From Parapristionchus giblindavisi (Eukaryota; Nematoda; Chromadorea; Rhabditida; Diplogasteridae): a stretch of 64,000 nt of DNA. A program made the position numbers and the translations under genes. The DNA lies in the NCBI GenBank assembly GCA_943737045.1, contig CALSFV010000009.1:868001-932000 (forward strand). Direction: 5' to 3'. Shown piece by piece: positions 54,999 to 64,000 of the stretch; positions within the stretch are counted from its first letter, which is position 1, and each line of letters opens with the position of its first letter. The notes under the pieces were generated by a model. The model made no database searches. It was not told the DNA's origin and saw only the letters and a list, made by a program, of their open reading frames with translations.

Positions 54999-55840
54999 TC
55001 TCGCAAAATACACTTTTGCCTTTGAGAGAAATTCCATTTTAGAAATTTTTTGAAACTTTTTTACAAAAAATGAATTAGACAGGCGTGATACCCATCAAAT
55101 TCCGCCCAAAGGGGTACAGTCTCCAAATTTTAACACCCTCTTTTAACGAGAAAAGACTAAAAACGTGATTTCAACCTGACGTCGTCTAGCCTCAACGATG
55201 GCTCTAGGTGCAAAACGGGCACGACCATCGTCATCAGCATCATTGAGAACCCCGATCCCCTAAAATTTGATTTTTTTACGGTGGCGGACTTAGCCGAGTC
55301 TTACGCAAACGGTCTCGTATCGCGTCCGCAATCGCCCCCCCCCCCCCTCGCCTCTCAAGGAGGATGCGGGCCCGCAACGTTTTTACGAACCATTGCGGGC
55401 CCGCAATTGTTCGTAAAATAGCCAACTCTACCCTCCACTCAACGTTAATCACTCATATGGTTTTCCCGACACGTTATTTCAATTTCATGTTTTGATCAAC
55501 ATTTTAGAAACTATACATACAAAAAAGGATCTTTTAGTGTAAGTGGGATCATGGCCTGACGAGTTATCGATTTTCTTGGTCTAGGGTAGATCATCCTAGC
55601 AACATTTGTAAGCTCTGTTGGGCATCCATCACCTACCTGTTCATACGCGCATGGGTCGATTTCAGAATCTCCATAGTTAGTTCCATAGTCATATAGTTAG
55701 GCGCGTTCCTTGTTAGAGCTTACAAGGGAACCACAACTGGAAAATTTGTAGTGCCCAGTTACCCAAGCAGGGACGATGCGCGGAATTTTTATCTAACTAT
55801 AAAGTTTGAAAAGTAAAGTAATAATTATAACGGGGGGGGG

Positions 55841-55916
55841 GTGCGATTCAAACTAGGGGGTATACCGTATTTTGGAGGTAGTCAGATGCGCTCTCGATTG
55901 AACCGCCGAGGCAGAT
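55841..55916 (-). repeat. Degenerate tRNA-like sequence
   Basis: The minus strand reads CTCGGCGGTTCAATCGAGAG at the A-box side and AGTTTGAATCGCACC at the B-box side, next to a G-run. Box matches are weaker than in the others. Considered tRNA-derived with low certainty. Confidence 0.35.
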
Positions 55917-56708
55917 GTTCGTACCATACATTTTCGAGCACCCACATTGTGAGTGAGCACTTTTGTTGATGCGGTCAGTTTTGAAACTCGAGACCCATCT
56001 AGGAATATGCGGGAGATTGAGATTAGTAAGAATCACCTAAGATCGGGTTAGTTTCGAGTACTTGAGGTGTAGATCGGGTCAGATTTGTTCAAATTCGGGT
56101 CAGTTTATAATTCGCAAAAAACAACAGATTGTGGGTGGGACGAAAATGTATGGTTCGTACCTACCTTGCAAGCTGCAAAGTGACAGTGGCGGCCTTGAGG
56201 CTTCCGGGCTGAGGATCCACACCTATTGGACTGGTACCCTATTCTGCAGTAGTGCCGGTATTGCAGCGTTCTACCTTGCATTATATTGGGTATTTTAGCA
56301 GCGCAAGTTTTAAAAAATCATCGATTGAAAATATCGATTAGTAGGTCGTGTGTAAAGTAGTGTTTGGTTATTCGACTAAATTTCTCGAATATTTTTGTTC
56401 GAATATCGAATAATTAGCCTTTAATCCGCACTAAAATGATCTCTCACGTTGTTTTTGTAGATGATGACAAATTTTACTCCGGACTAAATACAAATTTATT
56501 CGAGATTTGACGGAAAATATTCGAGAAATGTTGTCGAACACGACATAACACGAAAGCCGTAACACGTGTGAATGATTGTAAATTGTAAATTTAAATTGGA
56601 ACATCAAAAGATCAATTTAATGTGCTTAATAGAGCACATTAAAGGGCTGTATAGACATTTTTTTCTGAGTGTATTACAAATGATCTGAATTGATTTTTTT
56701 CGCTTTCA

Positions 56709-56770
56709 GTCCGCCATTGGCCGTTCATATCGCGAACTATGATCATCATAGTAAGTTATTTAAATATATA

Positions 56771-56855
<85 letters not shown>

Positions 56856-57495
56856 TTAATGCTAAACTTTAGGCGAGAATTCGCTATGCCCTCGTGCTCC
56901 TTCTTATGATATGTCCACAACCGTCATTGCCCAATCCGACTGATCCCTTTGACTGGAAGCTATGCAATATATTTGTGGGTTTTTGTTTCTGTTTTTTTTA
57001 TTTTTCTGTTCGATTTTTCCCGTGTTTCTATATTTATCCTGGTAATTTAGGCTTGTTTCGTTCCGGGAGAATGCGGAGGTGGATTACGTCAGAAAGAACA
57101 AGGTGTTCTGGGAGAAATTCTAAATAAGCCCTCTGATGCATGCGACATTATCCTGATGAAAAAGTAATTTGTCGCTCAATTATTCTTACGTGACCTCTAT
57201 AATTTTCCTTTATAATATATTTTCCTTTATTTTCATTTATATTTCACTACTCAATCAATCATAATGCTTTGGACGAAAAAGAAATCAATCATAAGGCTTT
57301 AAACTTCGTTTATCTAGCAACATTTGAAGGGCGTATTCTGCCAAGAAATGGCTGATGGTTGGTCTGTATAACGCTAATACATCGGCCAGTTCGGGATTTG
57401 AATTGAAGAACGGAACAGAAGTAATCTTTGGCTGTAAAGCACAAGAACATTCCGTTGCGGCGGTTCCAGGGAAGTACAATTCAGGTGAGAATCTC
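56709..57495 (+). pseudogene. Third protease-like remnant
   Basis: Exon-like segments with acceptors: 56709-56750, about 56872-56975 (RIRYALVLLLMICPQPSLPN, DPFDWKLCNIF), 57051-57165 (CFVPGECGGGLRQKEQGVLG, ending ACDIILMKK) and about 57290-57484 (VYLATFEGRILPRNG; GFELKNGTEVIFGCKAQEHS). The DIIL motif could correspond to the aspartate motif of the other two, and the same MITE family lies just upstream. The histidine and GDSG motifs are not seen. A stop and frame changes make it non-functional. Assignment tentative. Confidence 0.35.
56768..56856. repeat. (ATT)n microsatellite
   Basis: About 29 uninterrupted ATT units within an intron-like stretch of the protease remnant. Translation gives a poly-tyrosine artefact. 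Confidence 0.95.
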
Positions 57496-57883
57496 AATCA
57501 AAATCAATGAAATTCAGAGATTTCGAAAATTGTTAGTTTTTGCTCGCTCGTTTTTCACTCTCCAAAAATATTGACACAAAATTTTAACAATACACGGATC
57601 CTAAAAATATTCTCCATTCGCTTCGATAACCTTCTGCCTTCTACCCGACAGTGTATGGATAGAATGATAAAAGGACTGAGGCTAAACCCGAATAGGTGTC
57701 CAGTACGGTCTGGATAGAACCCCGAAAACGCGAAAACCATAGTGGGGCAAGGCAGCGTGAGTAGGGAGGGTGGGGAGGATAGTCCAACCATAACCCTCAA
57801 GTTCAGCGGGAAGTGAACTCGAGGGATCTCTATAATGTAAACGAGACGAATGCGTTTCAAATGCAAAAGTGTATTATGCAACG

Positions 57884-58078
57884 ATCCCAAATCGGACCGG
57901 AAGGGCTTTAGTATCACGTAGAAAAAATTCAGCCCATTTTATACTCGACAAACAAGAAAATCAACTTTCAGTGAAATCATTATGCAGTTGAAGTGGAGGC
58001 GAGAGAGTGTGTTGGTGTGAAAGAGCATGGAGGTTTTTTTCATACAGGGTTCTGAAATTATTCCGGTTCGATTTGTGT
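57884..58078. mobile_element. Foldback MITE, copy 2
   Basis: Diverged copy of 54767-54998: AAATCGGACCGGAAGGG faces TTCCGGTTCGATTTGTGT, with GGCGAGAGAGTGTGTTGGTG inside. Confidence 0.55.
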
Positions 58079-58159
58079 AGGCCGCATATTATTCTTATGC
58101 CTTTAAGACAAATTCCGCTTTAAAATTATTAACATTCATGAAAAATGAATTAGACAGGT

Positions 58160-59197
58160 GTCAAATCAAATCAAATAATTTTATTCCTGTATAAGAATGA
58201 TACAGGATGGTATTCAGTACTTCTTATCACGTTATACAAGGTCAGTAATGACTAGTGTTCTTACGCCAAAAACGTCGGTCCAGTGCATCGTTCGGTTGGG
58301 AAACACTTGAGAAGATAACTCACAATCCGAGATTGAACACGACCAAAACGAAGACAGAGAATCCGAGTACCATGGGAAAGATACTTGTAACAATTGGAGA
58401 TACGGCTGTCTTGTTGCGTAGACTGTAGCCGGACTTCAACTCTATTCACTAATTACGAAGCGAAAGACATTACGACCGCTCAACACGAATGAAAGAATTG
58501 AAAAAAAACAGGTGTGATTGCAATAAAAATCTGCCCCTTGGTCCATTGTTTTGGTAATTTGTGCACCATCATTTGAAGAAAATTCACCTTTCAATGCGAA
58601 AAACGCTATTTCAACTTTTCGGCGGCTGGCATCAACAGCAATCTTGAGAACCCCGATCCCCCAAAAAATGATTTTTTTAAAACTGTGCCGGTCTCCAACT
58701 GGCATATATCATAACGCCCGTTGCGGTTTTGTCGTTTGGGTGTGAGAGATCAAAGATGTACCATAATAGTGCAGATCGAGAGGGTTCGAGAAAACACAGT
58801 AAGAAGTTTGTACGTTCATCCCCAACCGAGATATGGCACGTTGCGCTTTTGTCGTTTGCGCTCAAGAAAGTACTGTTGCGCATTTGTCGTTGCACTTCTG
58901 TCATGCCCCCAGCCTTGGAAAATCCTGAACAACCCACAATCCTGAACGACAATCCTGAACAGCAAAATTTACGCCGACCCACGCGTAAGCGCAATGTAAC
59001 GTTCGTTCACATGACAGTGCAGGAGCAAACGTAACGATGTATGAGATCTTAAAAGAGAATTTGCCGTGAGTGTACGCTGGATAGTGGTTAAGCGGACATG
59101 TGAAAGTTTTCCTTGGGAAATTTCAAAACGTAGCTTATTTCTAATGCGCCCTTACGAGCGCGTAAACCTGCTTTTATGCTTTAATCTGATCTGCATA
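58160..59197. other. Repeat-rich intergenic DNA
   Basis: It contains the GAGAACCCCGATCCCCC repeat shared with 55240 and three copies of a GTTGCGCTTTTGTCGTTTG-like string at 58720-58885. A 101-codon frame at 58729-59034 reads through these repeats and shows no domain. Confidence 0.4.
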
Positions 59198-60748
59198 CAG
59201 TACCGTCCAAAAGTATACCAAAAAGTACATTTTTCGTCATAACTTTTTTCAAACTCAACCGATCCTGTCCAGATTTTCAGGGATTATTTTGAGATTGTTT
59301 TTACGCGTTTTGTACAAATAAACACACCTGTTGAACTCTTACGGTAAAATTTTTCGAATTTATGGAAAGTCGAAAAAATGAGATTTTCGTTTTCTTCGAT
59401 TTCTTCTGAATTTTCCCATTCATTTCGCTACCAATATGTGTTATTTCGTTGTGAAACTATTACACGGCCTCTTGGGAGCAAGAATCTGCCGAATTCATTC
59501 GTCGTTGACGTCAGGTGGGACTGTCCGCAGTCACCCTCTCACAGTATTTCCGGGTGTCTGTTTCGACCATCCACAAGGTCATCATAGCTCCAATCTATGC
59601 TCAAACAATGAAGAAGATTAATAAACGACCTCGGAAGACGACTACGACCTCTGATCGTCTGATTGCCCGCATCCAGAAGGAGAATCCGACGCTCAATGCA
59701 ACGGATACCAAGCAAGAAACGCCGGAATTTCAACAAATTTCGATACCTAAAGCTTTTAAATTTTGCTGAAACGATGTTTGAGGGAAGGAAATGAGTCTCC
59801 AGGATATCGACGTACTCGTCCTTCTTTACAATTCCCTTTATGTAGTCCAGAGGACCAACCCCATCTATAGAGAAACAACCCCACAACATCGACGATCTGC
59901 ATTGGACCCCACAACTGGTAGTAGGTCGTATTCTCAACCGAAAACAAGTTTCTGATGATTAGTACGGTGGGAATAGATCATTTTCGTCATCCGGTTAACA
60001 CAAGATTTGATGGGAACTACCAGCTGCTCACCTTGAAGCTTGGAGGAGTATCGTTGATTTTGTGGGGTTATTTCTCGGCAGTTAGGGTTGGCCCCCTGGA
60101 CCATGTTAAGGGAATTATGGGGAAGGAGGACTACACTGATATCTTAGAGACCTATTTCCTTCCCTCAAACGTCTTTTCACTCAAGTTAGAAGCTTCGCAT
60201 ATCTCAATTTGGTAAAATTCCGCAAGTTCTTGCTTGGTGTCCATTGCAGTGAGCCTCGAGTTCTCCATCGCTACGCGGGTAATTATATGATGAGATGTCG
60301 TGGTCGGCCATTAGTCCTTTTCATTGTTTTTACACGGATTGGAGTTCTAAGGACCTTGGTTATAGTCGAAACAGACATCGGGAACAGCTGCGACAGGGGT
60401 CTGCGGACGGAGCCATCTGACGTTCACGACGAAAGGATTCTAGTACGGATACCGGCGGAATATTGCTCCGAAGAGGCCGTGACATGGTTTTAAAATGATA
60501 TAACACACATTGGTAACGAAATGAGTGAAAAAACTCTGAAGAAAACGAAGAAAACGAAAATCTGACTTTTGCGACTTTTGATAAATTCGAAATTAATTTT
60601 ACCGTAAGGGTTCAACCGGGGTGTTTATTTGTGCAAATCACGTAAAAACACTCTCAAAATATTTCCTGAAAAGCTGGACAGGATCGGTTGAGTTTGAAAA
60701 AAGTTATGACGAAAAATGTACTTTTTGGTATACTTTTGGACGGTACTG
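59198..60748. mobile_element. Palindromic Tc1-like element 2
   Basis: Ends are CAGTACCGTCCAAAAGTATA and its complement between TA dinucleotides. Each arm carries the transposase N-terminal domain ([18 protein letters not shown] at 59515 plus; mirrored near 60400). Toward the centre lie later transposase pieces, SMLWGCFSIDGVGPLDYIKG on the minus strand (59770-59900) and LILWGYFSAVRVGPLDHVKG on the plus strand (60055-60120). Both run from DILETYFLPSN into a reversed N-terminal segment, at the same residue as in element 1 (16752-18318). All reading frames are broken. Confidence 0.85.
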
Positions 60749-60911
60749 TATGTCGAATAACATATCACCAGTCCAATTATGGTGCGCACAATTATTAATT
60801 TAATCAGCTTCATGCAACACATACCATATGTGGTGGTAGAGTTATCAGTCTGAGACGCCAAATTATAATTCGCCGAGCACACTACCAATATCGTTCATCA
60901 TATACATTTAG

Positions 60912-61130
60912 AATTGGTAGCCGGACACCTTTCCTCGAACTATCTGTACTGCGAGGTCACCATCTCTGATGAATCCAAGGTTTGAATCGTAAAGTTAACC
61001 ATAAAAAATTAACCGAATATGCAGTTATTCGACTCGATGCCAGACACACTTGAACTTGCTGCGACCGATGATGAATCGAAGACGTGGTCCTTAGAGAGAG
61101 ATGTTCTAGTTGATGCCGCCAAGAGTCTAC
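60912..61130 (+). CDS. Unidentified gene, two exons
   Basis: Exon 60912-60979 (LVAGHLSSNYLYCEVTISDE) joins exon 61025-61130 (LFDSMPDTLELAATDDESKT, WSLERDVLVDAAKSL) in phase across a 45-base GT-AG intron, and a GTAAGT donor follows. Acidic, protein-like. Upstream exons would lie where the Tc1 element now sits. A later piece at 61892-62017 (DVDVVEDEREITSDAINDMI then YSDFSVCRRFLGYS stop) may be its last exon. Family not recognised. Confidence 0.5.
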
Positions 61131-61620
61131 GTAAGTGATTTTTGATTAATTTATAACACGGATCTCCTGTAAAAGTGTATGAAAATAAAAACCTTTTTGC
61201 ACAGAAAAAAATAATTTTCCTCCTTTTTATTGATACTTGTTAGACTGGCCTAACTGAGTGCGAAAACAATATTTTGAAATTTTGTTTTTCGTAATTTGCA
61301 TATTTATGCAATTTTTTTATCGCCAACTTCAAATGAGTGTAACTCGCTTCGTTTTTGAGCAACCGTGTAAAACTTTTTTTCAATCGATTGCAAATGACCT
61401 CATCTACAAATAACTCAACTAAGGATAAGGTCGCAAATGTTGTTCTTCATGTGTTATTGCATGAAAACTGTTTTTTCGTATACAAAATACGATGTTTCTC
61501 AAAAATTTTTTCTAAAGGATAAGCGTTTTATTGCTGATTCGGATTCCTCGTCCTCGAATTGGGGTATCCTGATATATCTTTTAACCCAACTCTGTCCTCC
61601 CAATAGTGCTACTGTATATC

Positions 61621-62323
61621 GTCCTGGACTTAGCGCAATTTTCTCTCAAATCTCCTTTTTGGTTGTAAATCAGCTCAAACTTATGCTAATGTACTTTTTT
61701 AGAATATTTGAACCCTGTATCTCGACCAACCTGACAAAATTGTCTTAGTGGTTCGAATTCTGAACAACAACCATTTTGAGATATGAATCGAAAACTGATT
61801 TTATTAACGAATGTTCACCTTTCTGACTTGATGCAACTTAAAAACACCAGCTTTTTCGTTATTTTGAAAGAATTATGATGTTTTTTTACAATTCACTTTA
61901 AACCATCGATTGGATGTGGATGTGGTCGAGGATGAGAGAGAGATAACTTCGGATGCCATCAATGATATGATCTACAGTGATTTCTCAGTTTGTCGAAGGT
62001 TCCTTGGATATTCTTGATTAAAACAGTTTCTTCAACTTTAACGATCAATAAACTAATATCAATAAACGATAAATTGAAACAGTGAAAGTCACATTGAAGA
62101 ATAAATAAAGATCTTGCTTGAAAGAATCAAAGAATCGTTAATAAAATCAGTTTTCGACTCATATCTCAAAAATAGTTGTTGTTCAGAAGTCGAACCACTA
62201 AAACAATTTTGTCAGGTTGGTCGAGATACAGGGTTCAAATATGCTAAAGAGTACATTAGCATAAGTTTGAGCTGATTTACAACCAAAAAGGTGATTTGAG
62301 AGAAAATTGCGCTAAGTCCAGGG
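61621..62323. mobile_element. Foldback palindrome enclosing an exon-like segment
   Basis: Arms 61621-61815 and 62135-62323 begin CCTGGACTTAGCGCAATTTT and end with its complement. They contain CAACCTGACAAAATTGT and its mirror. The 320 bp spacer holds the 61892-62017 coding-like segment with an in-frame stop. Boundaries and target duplication are not clear. Confidence 0.7.
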
Positions 62324-62564
62324 GTCCGTGCAATCTATCAAAGTTCGCGAGAAACTTCGAAGGAAAGATCGCATCAAACTTGCGAGGAAAGATGCGAACT
62401 TTTCCTCGAACTTTCAACTCCCCTATACCGTCAATGGGGCTTATATAGTAGTATTAGAGAGTTCGGCGTACCCCAGACGGGTTTGGGGTACAACTAAACT
62501 ACCGGAAGTTTGGCGGAATTCAGCCGGTTTAAACAGATACTAAGTTAACTCATTAGTGAAGCCA

Positions 62565-62760
62565 CCATAATCTACCGTAATCCACCTACCGTAACCTACA
62601 GTAACTCAGTCCAGTGGGTCAGATTGGTTGCGTTAGGTCAGATTTAGTAGTTATGGCGGGAATAAGAACTGTGTTCGCGAATATGATTATGCCCTATCGT
62701 AAACTACCGTAACCCGGTTCGTAGGGTCAGATTAAGTGCGATGTGTCATTTTTTTCGGAT
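62565..62760. repeat. GGTGGGTCAGAT family fragment
   Basis: Diverged units (CCAGTGGGTCAGATTGG, CCGGTTCGTAGGGTCAGATT, TGCGATGTGTCATTTTTT) related to the foldbacks at 589 and 29270. Confidence 0.6.
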
Positions 62761-63371
62761 TTCATGAATCGCCCGTTTCTACTACAATGTAGCATATACT
62801 TTAGCTAATTTCGTTTTTCCAATTTACAAATTTATATATTATTTTCATTATTATTAGCACATTTCGGAACAACGACGGTGTGGACAAATATATTTATGCA
62901 AGCTATTTATAAACAATTTTAAAACTTTAAAACAGCCAAACATGGAATATAAAGGCTTTTCTTTCATAAATTGATATAAAAAATGATATAAAAATATTTA
63001 CAATGAACAAAAGCAAAAAACGGATAAAACACAAAAAAATAATCTATAATACAATTTGTACAAATCAAGAATAAAATTGTAAGGTGGTTTTGAGGATGTG
63101 GATGAATTGAGGTATACGGTAAACAAACGAAGATTAACATCACACTGACCACCAGCACATCGAGTAGGATCGTAGAGTTACGTTGACGTACGCTCGACTG
63201 TAAAGACCAAAGATCAAAAGTCAAGATCAAAAATCGTTAATGTGAATGAAACATAACGATCATTCTTTGAGCCGAATTTTTGTTCTTACTACTACGTAAG
63301 ACACTCTAAGGCAAGAAATACCACTAATCAATAAATTGATTCTATTCAAACAACAATTTCGTATACCGTAC
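62761..63371. other. AT-rich non-coding DNA
   Basis: No gene found. One 88-codon minus-strand frame (62964-63230) is hydrophobic and low in information; probably chance. Confidence 0.45.
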
Positions 63372-63860
63372 CTCACACGAATACAGTCTTCTGCACACCA
63401 TCCATGGAACTTCCTGTAGAACATGCTCTTCTGGTCTGCAATGAAAATAATGATTTAACTAAATCCAGCTTTCCCAATTACCGCTGTGACACCACAAATT
63501 CATAAACAATTGTTCAGCTCCTAGTTCACGATCAAAAAGTATGAGCTAACGCACGTGGTACCTTTTTTATCTAGTCAATACAAGGACTAATGCTGTACAC
63601 AAAGTATCTCTCTATGACATTTTACCGCAACCTAATCACATTCCACACAACAGACAACTACCGTAGCCACTGACTGTAGTACTTGTACTACCGTAACCCA
63701 ATCTACCGTACCTACGTACCGTACCGTAATCTACAATCAATCGACTGTACTACCGTAACCCAATCTCTTCCTCCTACCGTATCCCCAGTACCTGCTCCTT
63801 CATCTCCTTGACCACGTCGCCGACGTTCCGCGAGCGGTCAGCCGCGCGTCCAGCGTGTTG
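63372..63860 (-). CDS. Unidentified minus-strand exons
   Basis: Exon 63792-63860 reads QHAGRAADRSRNVGDVVKEM KEQ between a CTTACGCAG acceptor and a GTACTG donor. Exon 63372-63435 reads DQKSMFYRKFHGWCAEDCIR before a GTACGG donor. They do not join in phase directly, so another exon or a lesion lies between. GC-rich third positions support coding. Family unknown; the gene would continue beyond the window. Confidence 0.4.
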
Positions 63861-64000
63861 CTGCGTAAGGACGAGTATCCGTATCCTATTGAATGAAGAT
63901 GAGGTGGATGAAGTCGCCTACAAGTAAATCATGCATTCATACTGTTGTCCATGTGATTTAACTTATGATGGTCGATTATTACACAAACTTATGAGACAAA

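Noticed and set aside
56690..56872. Poly-tyrosine ORF
   Set aside because: Readthrough of an (ATT)n microsatellite.
58729..59034. 101-codon ORF
   Set aside because: Composed of GTTGCGCTTTTGTCG repeats and an AATCCTGAAC tract; no splice context or domain.

Overview
The window looks like nuclear DNA of a rhabditid nematode. Exons are short and bounded by TTTTCAG-type acceptors and GTAAGT/GTACGG donors. Introns can be as short as about 44 nt, and AT-rich non-coding DNA is packed with TACCGTA-, TTGATTGATT- and (AAT)n-type repeats. I cannot name the species from sequence alone. Most of the window is transposon-derived. Its outstanding feature is about a dozen long foldback palindromes of 0.7-3.3 kb, with near-identical inverted arms and short loops, several of them nested.

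The organising genic feature is a broken tandem array of LCMT1 (leucine carboxyl methyltransferase) 3' exons followed by EMC4 (ER membrane protein complex subunit 4), all on the + strand. Unit A has only the last LCMT1 exon (7983-8103) followed by a complete five-exon EMC4 (8994-20558). Unit B has LCMT1 exons for the C-terminal half (22286-24611), then a second partial LCMT1 copy split by a mariner element (24690-27318), then a second complete EMC4 (30781-36731). Unit C is a lone EMC4 exon 1 (37765-37881) that breaks off just before exon 2. Degenerate minus-strand copies of another coding fragment follow EMC4 in A and B. Both five-exon EMC4 copies keep a 174-codon frame although their introns carry a 5'-truncated non-LTR retrotransposon, an 8.1 kb mosaic with DNA polymerase epsilon exon fragments, and nested palindromes.

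Region by region: 0-3.5 kb holds repeats and two foldbacks. 3.5-5.8 kb holds a trypsin-fold protease-like gene with homologous upstream DNA to a second one at 42-44.4 kb; a third remnant lies at 56.7-57.5 kb. 5.8-8 kb holds repeats, a tRNA-like sequence and a hAT-type MITE. 8-38 kb is the LCMT1/EMC4 array and its insertions. 38.2-42.7 kb is a 3.3 kb palindrome whose arms carry a CxxC/CxxC zinc-ribbon ORF resembling small proteins of Polinton/Maverick elements, followed by hAT MITEs. 45-47 kb is another foldback. 47-54.5 kb has a hypothetical gene and duplicated hairpin-rich DNA. 59.2-60.7 kb is a second palindromic Tc1-like element. 60.9-64 kb has a few unidentified exons.

Several palindromes can be dated relative to each other. 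Empty sites in sister units, target-site duplications and mirrored nested insertions show that some are true mobile elements and that at least one palindrome formed after older insertions. Two Tc1-like palindromes share the same internal rearrangement, which suggests the palindromic form itself transposes. Five or more tRNA-like A-box/B-box sequences occur, four of them inside palindromes.
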